Positions 1-10,991 of a stretch of DNA of 34,274 nucleotides are shown one piece after another. The position numbers were made by a program, and so were the translations under genes. Position 1 is the stretch's first letter. Every line of letters starts with the position of its first letter. The notes under the pieces were generated by a model. It was given only the letters and a program-made list of their open reading frames with translations. It was not told the DNA's origin and did no database searches. Source of the DNA: Verrucomicrobiota bacterium (GTDB lineage: Bacteria > Verrucomicrobiota > Verrucomicrobiia > Limisphaerales > SXTU01); assembly GCA_016235545.1 (NCBI GenBank), contig JACRKB010000214.1:1-34274 (forward strand), read 5' to 3'.

Positions 1-732
1 ACCAGCGAGTTCAAGCTCGACGAGAACAAGATTGGCTACGTGCGGCTCCGGCAGTTTGGCGAGAAGACCGCTGACGAGCTGGAAGGGGCGTTGGTCAAGA
101 TGGAGAAGGCCGGGTTGAAAGGCGTCATCATGGATTTGCGCGACAACCCCGGCGGCCTGCTCGACCAGGCCGTGAAGGTGTCCGAGAAATTCCTCCCGCG
201 CGGCCAGCTCGTCGTCTCCACCGAGGCCCGGCAGGTGGCGGACATCCAAAAATTCACGGCGTCGGGCCGCAACAGCCGGACGTTGCCGATGGTCATTCTT
301 GTCAACGGCGGCAGCGCAAGCGCGTCGGAGATCGTCGCCGGCTGCCTGCAGGACTTGAAGCGAGCCGTGGTGCTGGGCGAACAGAGCTTTGGCAAAGGCT
401 CCGTGCAAAGCATTCTCCCGCTCTCGGACGGCTCCGCACTCCGCCTCACGACGGCGAAGTATTACACGCCGAGCCACAAGGTCATTCACGAGAAGGGCAT
501 CACGCCGGACGTGGTCGTGCCAATGTCGGCGGACGAGGAACGATTCTTCGCCATCAAACGCTCCGGCGCTCCGCTCGATGCGCTTGACGAGAAGGAGCGC
601 GAACAAGTCGCCAAGGCCCGTGATCAACAGCTCGACCGTGCCACAGACATGCTCAAGGGCATCCTGCTCTACGACAAGCAGGGCAAGCCCATTGGCAAGG
701 TCGCGGCGCAAGCTGTCGAGAAGTCGAAATGA
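1..732 (+). CDS. C-terminal processing peptidase, S41 family (5' end outside window)
   Basis: This is the C-terminal part of a periplasmic, tail-specific serine protease of the CtpA/Prc family. The frame is open from base 1, so the gene begins upstream; the GTG at 40 lies inside the domain and is not a plausible start. Visible hallmarks are the MDLRDNPGGLLDQAV segment, the NGGSASASEIVAG segment that carries the catalytic serine, and the EQSFGKGSVQ segment that carries the catalytic lysine. The YYTPSHKVIHEKGITPD stretch that normally closes the S41 core follows, and the PDZ domain must lie upstream. The last ~70 residues are charged. The stop overlaps the start of the next small ORF (ATGA), suggesting translational coupling. 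The family assignment is firm; the exact substrate cannot be told. Confidence 0.93.
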   Translation, partial: TSEFKLDENKIGYVRLRQFGEKTADELEGALVKMEKAGLKGVIMDLRDNPGGLLDQAVKVSEKFLPRGQLVVSTEARQVADIQKFTASGRNSRTLPMVILVNGGSASASEIVAGCLQDLKRAVVLGEQSFGKGSVQSILPLSDGSALRLTTAKYYTPSHKVIHEKGITPDVVVPMSADEERFFAIKRSGAPLDALDEKEREQVAKARDQQLDRATDMLKGILLYDKQGKPIGKVAAQAVEKSK

Positions 733-971
733 ATGACCCGTTGGAAAAACTCCCATCGAAGATGCAAGGAGCGGTAGTTGCTTTGTTCATTGTGCCTTGG
801 GCTGCGTTCGGATTGTTGACAACAGATTTGCTGCCTTCGGCTTGGCGGTTTGATAGCTGGCCAGAGACAGCGAGGGTGATTTCTTCCATTGCGTTCGGCG
901 TTTTCGTAGTTGCAGAAACGGTTTTCTCCTTCTGGTATTTCCTCGGTCATGAGGGGAAAGCTGAGGAATAA
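729..971 (+). CDS. Small two-helix membrane protein of unknown function
   Basis: This 80-residue ORF starts at the ATG that overlaps the protease stop codon (ATGA), the arrangement expected for a translationally coupled gene. It has a short polar N-terminus, a hydrophobic segment at about residues 12-33, a loop with DLLPSAWRFDSWPE, a second hydrophobic segment at about residues 48-72 and a charged tail (GHEGKAEE). I recognise no family. Its base composition is less GC-rich than the neighbouring genes. Position suggests co-transcription with the upstream protease, but a functional link is only a guess. A non-coding explanation is less likely because of the overlap and the two clean membrane segments. 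Confidence 0.6.
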   Translation: MNDPLEKLPSKMQGAVVALFIVPWAAFGLLTTDLLPSAWRFDSWPETARVISSIAFGVFVVAETVFSFWYFLGHEGKAEE

Positions 972-1046
972 CCAACACTCCGGTTGCAGTCTTCACGCGG
1001 AAGCGCTCTTGCATGATGTTTTGGCGATAACGATTGGAACCAACTC

Positions 1047-2159
1047 GTGCTCCTCGCCCTCGAATCCTCCTGCGACGAGACCAGCGCCGCCGTCATCCAC
1101 GATGGACGCGTGCTGGCCAATGTCGTCGCCTCCCAGATCAAGCTCCATGCCGAATACGGCGGGGTCGTGCCGGAACTCGCGACGCGGGAGCATCTGCGGA
1201 ATCTGATTCCTGTCACACGAGCCGCGTTGGCCAGTGCCGGCGGTTTGCAACCGCCGTCCCAAGCCCAGGGCACGCACGATGGCGACTGCAAGTCGCCGGC
1301 GCCAGCGCTTGACGCCATCGCCGCCACCATCGGTCCCGGCCTGCCGCAGGCATTGATGATTGGCGCACGCGCAGCGCAGGCGATGGCCTTCTCGCTGCGC
1401 AAGCCCTTCTTCGGCATCCACCACCACGAGGCGCACCTCTACTCGCCGTGGATTGCCGTCGCCCCGAACCCAGAACCTGGAACGCAGAACTCGAAACTCC
1501 TCCACGCCGATTTCGCCAGCTTCCAGCCCAACGTCTCCCTCATCGTCAGCGGCGGGCACACGATGCTTGTCTTCGTGGAGGCTGAGCTGAAACACCACCT
1601 TCTGGGCGGCACGGTGGATGACGCGGCAGGTGAGTGTTTCGACAAGGCCGCCAAGCTCATGGGGCTGCCCTATCCCGGCGGCCCGGAGCTGGACGCGCTC
1701 GCCGAACAGGGCGACCCGCGCGCCTTCGACTTCCCACGTCCGATGATCCGGGAGTTGCATGACGACTTCAGCTTCAGCGGGCTGAAGACCTCGGTGCGCT
1801 ACTGCCTCCGCGACCAGCCCTTCATCCTCGACGACCCGGAAAGTGTCCGCGACCTCTGCGCCAGCGTGCGTGCGGCCATCGTGGACGTGCTGGTGACGAA
1901 GACCGTGCGAGCCGCGAAGCGCCTCGGCGTGCAGTGCGTGACCGCGTCCGGCGGCGTGACCTGCAACCGCGCGCTGCGCAAACAACTCACCGAAGCCTGC
2001 GCCAGCAACGGGCTGACGCTCCGGCTCGCCGACAAATCCCTCTGCACAGACAATGCCGCGATGGTGGGAATCCTCGCCGAGCGCAAACTCCAGCGAGGCG
2101 TTGCGCCGAGTTCGGTGGATGAGGAAGTGAAGCCGAGCTGGCCGCTGGTTCCCAAGTAG
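1047..2159 (+). CDS. tsaD: tRNA N6-adenosine threonylcarbamoyltransferase TsaD, with two in-frame repeat insertions
   Basis: TsaD transfers the threonylcarbamoyl group to A37 of ANN-decoding tRNAs, in complex with TsaB and TsaE. The 370-residue product starts at GTG 1047, giving the canonical LALESSCDETSAAV N-terminus. KLHAEYGGVVPELA follows, then the metal-site HHHEAH box (H126 and H130), VSGGHTMLV, DDAAGECFDKAAKLMGLPYPGGP, FSFSGLKT, SGGVTCNRALR and CTDNAAM. Family members are about 335-340 residues. The excess lies in two places: about residues 66-86 (GLQPPSQAQGTHDGDCKSPA) and 137-152 (VAPNPEPGTQNSKL). Both are translations of palindromic repeats found elsewhere in this window. All catalytic motifs are intact, so the protein is probably functional. 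No clear Shine-Dalgarno precedes the GTG. The gene converges on the PQQ-protein gene. Confidence 0.95.
   Translation: MLLALESSCDETSAAVIHDGRVLANVVASQIKLHAEYGGVVPELATREHLRNLIPVTRAALASAGGLQPPSQAQGTHDGDCKSPAPALDAIAATIGPGLPQALMIGARAAQAMAFSLRKPFFGIHHHEAHLYSPWIAVAPNPEPGTQNSKLLHADFASFQPNVSLIVSGGHTMLVFVEAELKHHLLGGTVDDAAGECFDKAAKLMGLPYPGGPELDALAEQGDPRAFDFPRPMIRELHDDFSFSGLKTSVRYCLRDQPFILDDPESVRDLCASVRAAIVDVLVTKTVRAAKRLGVQCVTASGGVTCNRALRKQLTEACASNGLTLRLADKSLCTDNAAMVGILAERKLQRGVAPSSVDEEVKPSWPLVPK
1236..1303 (+). repeat. Palindromic repeat inserted in frame in tsaD (two hairpins)
   Basis: There are two adjacent perfect hairpins: 1238-1256 (8-bp stem, TGC loop) and 1281-1297 (7-bp stem, GCA loop). They are separated by about 24 bases. 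The second hairpin, GGCGACTGCAAGTCGCC, is identical to the one at 16318-16334. The first matches the hairpin near 16246-16266 except for paired stem changes. In frame it encodes the extra TsaD residues ending DGDCKSPAPA. Exact ends are uncertain. Confidence 0.85.
1466..1500 (+). repeat. Second repeat-derived insertion in tsaD
   Basis: This stretch is rich in the CAGAAC/GAACCC and AACTCGAAACTC words and is translated as NPEPGTQNSKLL. It resembles the tail of the element between mreC and mreD (22548-22580), where CGGAACTCAAAACTCAAAAC occurs. It lies between the HHHEAHLYSPW and VSLIVSGGH motifs, exactly where TsaD is about 17 residues longer than usual. Confidence 0.6.
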
Positions 2160-2223
2160 GTCAGCGCTTCCAGCCTGACTTCTGATTTTTCAGCAGCCGC
2201 TCGATCCGAGTTTTCCTGATGGA

Positions 2224-2247
2224 AGGACAGGCGCGACGCGCTGTCCT
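2224..2247. terminator. Hairpin between convergent tsaD and PQQ-protein genes
   Basis: AGGACAG pairs with CTGTCCT, and the CGCG-A-CGCG core between them can extend the stem. It sits between two convergent stop codons (2159 and 2253), where a bidirectional terminator is expected. There is no T-run on either side, so it may instead be another member of the local palindromic repeats. Confidence 0.4.
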
Positions 2248-2252
2248 AGTAG

Positions 2253-3581
2253 TTATCGCGCCGCCTGTGTTGCCGGCTTGTTCTCGATGCGATACAGTGC
2301 CGTGTCCGTGCGGAGAAAGAGCGCGTGGTCCACTGCGGCGAGCGAGGCGAAGATTTTTCCGGGGAGCGGGTTTTTCTCCAGCACCTCAAACTTCGTTCCT
2401 GGCTTCACGACTGATGTCAGCCCCTCGCGGTTGTGGACGTAGATTTTGCCATCGGCAAATGTCGGCGAGGAGCTGTAGTTGCCGCCGAGGCGCTCGCGGT
2501 AATGCTCGGCTCCGGTCTTCGCGTCGAGACACGTGAAGATGCCACCATCATTGACGAAGTAGAGTTCTCCCCCGACCAGCAGAGGCGAGGGCATCGTGGG
2601 CGCGCCCTTCTCGTAGCGCCACGCGATCTTCGGTGTCTTCTCACCCTCGTAGCGCAGGGCGAGGATCTGCGCCTTCATGTAGCCTGTGCTCATGAAAATC
2701 ATCCCGTGGCCGACGACCGGGCGCGGCGTCAGGGAGAAGCCCAGCTGGCCATACTTCACGCGCCACAGCTCGCGGCCCAGCTCGTCGTAGCTGTAAATCC
2801 AGTCGGACGAGGGCGAGATGATTTGCTCCTTGCCGTTGATGGCAAGGAGGAGCGGCGTGCCGTATGATTTTTTGAGCTGCGGGTTGGTGTTCATCTCTCC
2901 GGAGCGCGGCGTTTTCCATGCGAGCTTGCCGGTTCGCTTGTCCAAGGCGGCGATGAACTGGTGGTCGCTGCCGTCGAGGTGAAAAATCATCAGGTTTTTC
3001 CAAATCACCGGCGTGCTGCCGGGCCCGTTCTCGTGCATGACGACGAGGCCGGTGTGGGTCCATAAAACCTTGCCCGCGCGCGTGTCGAGGCAGGCGTTGC
3101 CCAGCGCTCCGAAATGGCAGTAGAGCTTCCCATCCTCGATGACCGGAGTGCCGGATGCGTAGCTGTTGAGTGCGTGGACCCACTGCGGCTCGCGCAATGA
3201 CAGCAGCAAAATGTTCTGCGTGAGCTTGCCGGTGTCGCGGTCCACGCAGAGGGCGCGGAGCTCGAGCTTCTCCAGAAGGGTGAGGGCCTGGTCGCCGGTG
3301 TTGGCCTTGAGGCGGCGCGCGGCGTCTTCCTTTGTCGCAGGAGTTTCGATGGCAGTGGTCAGCCATATGTTCCTGCCCTCGATGACCGGCGAGGACCACG
3401 CGCGGCCTGGCAGCTCGGCCTTCCAAGCGACGTTTTTCGTCTCGCTCCACGAGACAGGGAGACCGGTTGCCTTCGAGTGGCCCTGACCGCCGGGGCCGCG
3501 CCATTCCGGCCATTCAGCGGCAGAGAGCGAGGTGGCAATTGCAGCCAGTGTGGTTGCGAACAGGAGGCGTGTTGTTTTCAT
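2253..3581 (-). CDS. Secreted PQQ-binding-like beta-propeller repeat protein
   Basis: The 442-residue product has a clear N-terminal signal peptide (MKTTRLLFATTLAAIATSLSA, cleavage near residue 21-22). The mature start WPEWRGPGGQGHS is a signature of secreted propeller proteins common in Planctomycetota and Verrucomicrobiota. Repeating segments such as WKAELPGRAWSSPVIEG, GTPVIEDGKLYCHFG, DKRTGKLAWKTPRSGE, PSPLLVGGELYFVNDGG and SSPTFADGKIYVHNREG show the PQQ-like blade pattern (aromatic/Gly, then V-x-[DN]-x-x-[ST]-G-x-x-x-W). It probably acts in the periplasm or at the outer membrane; BamB-like or dehydrogenase-like roles cannot be separated by sequence. It is divergent from the Gfo/Idh gene, so the 121 bases between them presumably hold both promoters. 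Confidence 0.9.
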   Translation of the reverse strand: MKTTRLLFATTLAAIATSLSAAEWPEWRGPGGQGHSKATGLPVSWSETKNVAWKAELPGRAWSSPVIEGRNIWLTTAIETPATKEDAARRLKANTGDQALTLLEKLELRALCVDRDTGKLTQNILLLSLREPQWVHALNSYASGTPVIEDGKLYCHFGALGNACLDTRAGKVLWTHTGLVVMHENGPGSTPVIWKNLMIFHLDGSDHQFIAALDKRTGKLAWKTPRSGEMNTNPQLKKSYGTPLLLAINGKEQIISPSSDWIYSYDELGRELWRVKYGQLGFSLTPRPVVGHGMIFMSTGYMKAQILALRYEGEKTPKIAWRYEKGAPTMPSPLLVGGELYFVNDGGIFTCLDAKTGAEHYRERLGGNYSSSPTFADGKIYVHNREGLTSVVKPGTKFEVLEKNPLPGKIFASLAAVDHALFLRTDTALYRIENKPATQAAR

Positions 3582-3702
3582 GCGTTTGACGACGGCTAGA
3601 AAGACGGATTGCCGGGGGATGTCAATTCTTCAAGCCAGGACGCGGGCCAAGGAGATTGTCCAGGACGCTTGCCACGAATGGCGGATCAGGCACGATTTGC
3701 GC

Positions 3703-4878
3703 ATGAGCATTCCATTGCACCACCTCCGCGCCGGCGTCATCGGCACGGGATTCATCGGCCCTGTCCACATCGAGGCGCTCAAGCGTCTCGGCGTGCAGGT
3801 GACAGCCATTTGCGGTTCGACCAAGTCTGCGCGCGCATGCGCCGCGAAGTGGGGCGTCCCGGAGGTGTATGGCGACTACGATTACAAGGCCATGCTCGCG
3901 TCGCCAAATGTGGATGTCGTCCACATCACGTCGCCGAACAAGGTCCATGTCGAGCAGTCCCTCGCCGCGCTCGCGGCGGGTAAGCACATCGTCTGCGAGA
4001 AGCCGCTCGGCATGGCCGCGAAGGAAACGGCCAAGGTCGTCGCAGCCGTGAAGCGCAAGGGCGCGCCCGTGTTTGCGGTGAACTACATGTGCCGCTTCTT
4101 TCCCGCCGTGCTCCAGATGCGCGCGATGGTCCAGCGCGGCGACCTTGGCCGAATCATCCACGTCCAAGGCCACTTCTTCCAAGACTGGCTCCTGCACGCG
4201 ACCGACTACAACTGGCGCCTGCTCGCCGGCGAGGGCGGCAAGCTCCGCGCCGTCGGGGACATCGGCACGCATTGGATTGATGCGGTCAGCTTCATCCTCG
4301 GCGCGAAGGCGGAGGCGGTGTTTGCGCACTTGGAGACATTTCACAAGGAGCGTTACCGCCCGCGTGGCGAAGTGCAGACATTCGCGAAGGTGGACCCAAA
4401 GACGATGCTGCCCTACAAGTGTGACACCGAGGACTTCGGCACCGTGCTGCTCAAGTTCGGCAAGGCGAAGCACGGCTTCGTGGACGGCGCGCACGCCAAC
4501 GCTTCCATCTCACAGGTCGCCGCCGGCTGGAAATGCAGTCTCGCGCTCGGCATTTACGGCACGAAGGGCAGCGTGCGCTGGGACCTCCAGCAGCCGAACG
4601 AAATCCTCGTGGGCCGCCGCGACGAGCCGAACCAGATTCTCCAGCGCGCCACCGCCGGCTTCAGCGAGGACGTCGCTGGCTTCACCGACTATCCCGGCGG
4701 CCATCCCGAAGGCTTCCCCGACAGCCACAAGATGCACTACCGCGCCGTTTATGAGCACATCGCCAGCGGGCGCAAGACGCCGGCGCTCTTCGCCACGGCG
4801 GCGGACGGACACCACGAGGTGAAGCTGTGCGAAGCCATCCTGCGCAGCAGCCGCGCGGAGCGGTGGGTGCGGGCCTGA
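3703..4878 (+). CDS. Gfo/Idh/MocA family NAD(P)-dependent oxidoreductase
   Basis: The 391-residue product is a predicted sugar or inositol dehydrogenase-like enzyme. The N-terminal Rossmann fold has GVIGTGFIG (G14-x-G16-x-x-G19), followed by the ITSPNKVH strand and the CEKPLGM motif (EKP at 99-101). The C-terminal domain carries GDIGTHWIDAV, whose H190 and D193 match the usual catalytic/substrate positions. I chose ATG 3703 because the Rossmann strand follows within ten residues. The frame is open back to 3532, but that would overlap the divergent PQQ gene and add non-conserved sequence. There is no obvious Shine-Dalgarno. The substrate is unknown; such genes are abundant in polysaccharide-degrading Verrucomicrobiota. 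Confidence 0.92.
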   Translation: MSIPLHHLRAGVIGTGFIGPVHIEALKRLGVQVTAICGSTKSARACAAKWGVPEVYGDYDYKAMLASPNVDVVHITSPNKVHVEQSLAALAAGKHIVCEKPLGMAAKETAKVVAAVKRKGAPVFAVNYMCRFFPAVLQMRAMVQRGDLGRIIHVQGHFFQDWLLHATDYNWRLLAGEGGKLRAVGDIGTHWIDAVSFILGAKAEAVFAHLETFHKERYRPRGEVQTFAKVDPKTMLPYKCDTEDFGTVLLKFGKAKHGFVDGAHANASISQVAAGWKCSLALGIYGTKGSVRWDLQQPNEILVGRRDEPNQILQRATAGFSEDVAGFTDYPGGHPEGFPDSHKMHYRAVYEHIASGRKTPALFATAADGHHEVKLCEAILRSSRAERWVRA

Positions 4879-4890
4879 AACCGACGGCCG

Positions 4891-6813
4891 TCAGCCGTGC
4901 AACACCTTGTCCATTGCCACCAGCAGCGTCTCGGCGGTGAAGGGCTTGGCCACCACGGCGGCGAACTGGCTGGTCTTGCTCTGCTCCCGCATCACTTCCT
5001 GCGAGCCGGTGACGAGGATCACGCTCAACGCGGGGTTGATGTTTCGCATCACCTTGGCGAGCCGGCCGCCGTCCATCACCGGCATGTTCAAGTCCACAAG
5101 CGCGAGGGAAAACTTCTCGCCCCGGGTGAAGGCGCTCAGCGCCGCGGCCGGTCCGTCCGCCACCGTCGCGGTGTAATTATGCTCCGCCAGCAGCGCCTGA
5201 ATCATCTGCCCGAGCGCGGCCTCGTCGTCCACCACCAGCACGCGTTCGCCGCGGCCCAGGGGCAGTTGCACCGGCGCGGTTGCCTCCGCGGTTGTCGCAG
5301 TCCCGCCGGTGGCGGGCAGGTAGATCGCGAAGGTCGTGCCTGCGCCCGGCTTGCTCGTGACTTCCACGAAGCCGCCATGCTCCTTCACGATGTTTGCCAC
5401 CGTGGCCAGGCCGATGCCTGTGCCCTTGCCGGGAGGCTTCGTGGTGAAGAAGGGATTCCAAATCTTTGCCAGCACCTCGGGCGTCATGCCGGAGCCGGTG
5501 TCCGTCACGCGCAGGACCACGTGCGGCCCGGCCTTCGCCCCGGGCTTCTGCGCGGCGAACGCCCCGTCCAGCACGCGGTTCTCGGCCGCGACCGTCAGCC
5601 TGCCCACGCCGTTCATCGCGTCGCGCGCGTTGACCATCAGATTGAGCAACACCTGATGAATCTGTGTCGGGTCCGCGCGGATGACGAACAGGTCCGCTGC
5701 CAGATCGCTCAGGATCGTCATCGCCTTGGGGAAGGTTTCCTTCGCCATGCCAACGGCGTCGCGAACCAGGTGCTGCGGTGCCAGCTCCATGCGTTCCTGA
5801 CCGTCCGACCCGCGCGCGAAGGCGAGGATCTGCCGCACCAGTCCCGCACCGCGCTCCGCGCTGACTTGGATCACCTTGGCCATCTCCTTCTGCATCTCCG
5901 CCGGCGGGTCCGCCTGCAACATCTCCGCCGCCATGAGCACGGGCGCGAGCACGTTGTTCAAGTCGTGCGCGATGCCCCCGGCCAGCGCGCCCAGGCTCTC
6001 CATGCGCTGCGCCCGGTAGAACTGCGCCTGTAGCTTCTTGAACTCCGTCTGGTCCGTGCTCACCGCCAGGATGCCGCGCGCCGAGCCGTCCGCATGGCGC
6101 AACAGCGTCCAGTGGCTGTGCGTTGTCACGCTGTCGCCGTTGGGCCGGATGGCTGGCAAGTCCCCGCGCCACTCGCCCAGCAGCAGCGTGTCCCCGATCG
6201 CAGAGACCATCTGCGAGGAATCGCCCTTGCTGATGAGCGCGGCCAGTGGCCGACCGTGCGCCTCGGGCGCGGGCGTGCCGAAAATCTTTTCCGCGCCGGG
6301 ATTCCACGACTGCACGCGGCCGTCCAGCTCCAGCACCACGATGGCGTCCGTTGCGAGGTCAATCAGCGCGGCCTGCTCGCGGACTTTCTGGTTCGCCTCG
6401 TCCACCTTTGCGCGCTCGCGCAGGAGCCTGCCGTAGCTGTTCAGCCGCGTGATGGTCTTCACGCGCGTGCGGAGCTCGGCGCGGTCGAACGGCTTGCTGA
6501 TGAAGTCATCCGCGCCGCACCCGATGCCCATGATGCGCGACTGCCGGTCGTCCAGCGCCGTGACCATGATGACGGGCACCTCGGCGAGGCGCGGGCTCTC
6601 GCGCAGCCGACGGCAGACCTCGAAGCCGTCCATCTCCGGCATCATCACATCCAGCAGGATGAGGTCAGGCTGCAACTGGGCGGCGAGCTTGAGCGCCTCC
6701 GGGCCGTCGGCGGCCTCGACGAGCCGGTAGTCCGGGTTGTCGAGCAGCTCGATGAGCGTGTGGCGGTTCGCCGCGTGGTCATCAACGAGGAGGATGGTGG
6801 AGGGGTGGTTCAT
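4891..6813 (-). CDS. Hybrid sensor: REC-PAS-HisKA-HATPase-REC
   Basis: This is a 640-residue cytoplasmic histidine kinase with no membrane segment. The first receiver domain is at 1-125 (acceptor D55 in LILLDVMMPEMDG, K107). A short coiled region leads to a PAS domain (about 145-260). The dimerisation/phosphotransfer box LGALAGGIAHDLNN has H283. The ATPase has an N-box (NLMVNARDAM, N395), DTGSGM and GKGTGIGLATV. The second receiver domain is at 523-640 (D574 in LVDLNMPVMDG, K623 in AKPF). Receivers at both ends suggest it takes phosphate from another kinase, perhaps the hybrid kinase just upstream, and passes it on. There is no DNA-binding output. It is separated from the upstream kinase gene by a repeat-filled gap of 232 bases. 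Confidence 0.93.
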   Translation of the reverse strand: MNHPSTILLVDDHAANRHTLIELLDNPDYRLVEAADGPEALKLAAQLQPDLILLDVMMPEMDGFEVCRRLRESPRLAEVPVIMVTALDDRQSRIMGIGCGADDFISKPFDRAELRTRVKTITRLNSYGRLLRERAKVDEANQKVREQAALIDLATDAIVVLELDGRVQSWNPGAEKIFGTPAPEAHGRPLAALISKGDSSQMVSAIGDTLLLGEWRGDLPAIRPNGDSVTTHSHWTLLRHADGSARGILAVSTDQTEFKKLQAQFYRAQRMESLGALAGGIAHDLNNVLAPVLMAAEMLQADPPAEMQKEMAKVIQVSAERGAGLVRQILAFARGSDGQERMELAPQHLVRDAVGMAKETFPKAMTILSDLAADLFVIRADPTQIHQVLLNLMVNARDAMNGVGRLTVAAENRVLDGAFAAQKPGAKAGPHVVLRVTDTGSGMTPEVLAKIWNPFFTTKPPGKGTGIGLATVANIVKEHGGFVEVTSKPGAGTTFAIYLPATGGTATTAEATAPVQLPLGRGERVLVVDDEAALGQMIQALLAEHNYTATVADGPAAALSAFTRGEKFSLALVDLNMPVMDGGRLAKVMRNINPALSVILVTGSQEVMREQSKTSQFAAVVAKPFTAETLLVAMDKVLHG

Positions 6814-6818
6814 GTGAA

Positions 6819-6844
6819 GTGATGCGTGATTTGTGATGCGTGAT
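6819..6844 (+). repeat. Direct repeat GTGATGCGTGAT x2, left arm of kinase-gap element
   Basis: GTGATGCGTGAT occurs at 6819-6830 and 6833-6844, immediately upstream of the REC-PAS kinase start. The same 12-mer in inverted orientation lies at 7045-7056, so these repeats bracket the gap between the two kinase genes. Confidence 0.8.
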
Positions 6845-6888
6845 GAGGAAGGCGGTCAAAGGGATGCGACGCGACGCCGACCCGCGCG

Positions 6889-6940
6889 CCTTCTCCCTTC
6901 CTCGGAGGAGGGAAGAAGGTGGCCGCAGGCCGGATGAGGG
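6889..6940 (-). repeat. Palindromic repeat, CCCTCTCCCCTC family, copy A
   Basis: An imperfect 15-bp stem (6889-6903 with 6905-6919, 13 of 15 paired) has a single-base centre and is followed by GGCCGGATGAGGGG. It is the same family as 6967-7012 and as the copy inside the large kinase gene at 7894-7963, in the orientation opposite to copy B. Confidence 0.75.
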
Positions 6941-6966
6941 GTGCGGCCACCAACGCCGACGCATGC

Positions 6967-7014
6967 AACCCCTCACCCCGGCCCTCTCCCCTCATCCGAT
7001 GAAGGGAGAGGGTG
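6967..7014 (+). repeat. Palindromic repeat, CCCTCTCCCCTC family, copy B
   Basis: A stem of 15 bp (6982-6996 with 6998-7012, 14 of 15 paired) is preceded by AACCCCTCACCCCGG. That prefix can pair with the GGATGAGGGG tail of copy A, so A and B form one larger inverted structure across 6889-7012. Confidence 0.75.
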
Positions 7015-7045
7015 CCAGAGACCACTTGAGTGCTCAGTTCACGCA

Positions 7046-10645
<3,600 letters not shown>

Positions 10646-10765
10646 GTGTGAAGAATCGCTTGCTCTGGGATAGTGCCGGTCTGCACCACGCGTGTCTGTC
10701 AGGGAAAGCACTACAACGGAACGGGGAGGCAAAGCGCCACGCTACCCCTTGAATCTCTGCGTCAG

Positions 10766-10813
10766 TCCCGCCTCTGCGGTGCAAATACGGGGGCTGGCAC
10801 CGCAGAAGCGGGA
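10766..10813. repeat. Inverted repeat, TCCCGCCTCTGCGGTGC arms
   Basis: The arms 10766-10782 and 10797-10813 pair at 16 of 17 positions around a 14-base loop. It lies in the gap between the response regulator and the hybrid kinase, downstream of the former on the minus strand, so it could act as a terminator or attenuator. No T-run is present. Confidence 0.7.
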
Positions 10814-10885
10814 CGGACGCAGTGCGCAAGTTTCAAGGGCGGAAAGCGCGAAGGCTCGCGATTTTGGACCCTGAACCGGCAGCGT

Positions 10886-10970
10886 CTGTAGCGGCGCTCT
10901 GTGAGCGCCGTGCTGCGGCTACCCATCGGCTGTGGATGTCCCACTCGGCGGTCACAGACCGCCGCTACAG
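10886..10970. repeat. Inverted repeat of two hairpins, CTGTAGCGGCG family
   Basis: The arms 10886-10910 and 10946-10970 are inverted copies agreeing at 23 of 25 positions. The two differences are a matched pair: one arm has GCTCTGTGAGC, the other GGTCTGTGACC when read in the same direction. Each arm therefore keeps its own hairpin. Confidence 0.82.
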
Positions 10971-10991
10971 GTTCATGGGCGTGCGCCGCGC

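Larger units (their letters stand above)
10646..10991. other. 346-base gap between response regulator and hybrid kinase, filled by repeats
   Basis: No credible gene lies here. The stretch holds an inverted pair at 10766-10782/10797-10813, a 24-base segment related to the kinase-linker repeat at 10845-10868, and a large inverted pair at 10886-10970. I see no convincing promoter for the kinase, which may be transcribed from the regulator gene upstream. Confidence 0.7.

Noticed and set aside
1236-1500. Possible frameshift or sequencing error in tsaD because the protein is too long
   Set aside because: The frame stays open and all motifs before, between and after the two extra segments are intact. 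The extra segments match repeats found elsewhere in the window, so insertion explains the length.
3532-3702. Longer N-terminus for the Gfo/Idh/MocA enzyme
   Set aside because: It would overlap the start of the divergent PQQ gene and add 57 residues without family likeness before the Rossmann fold.
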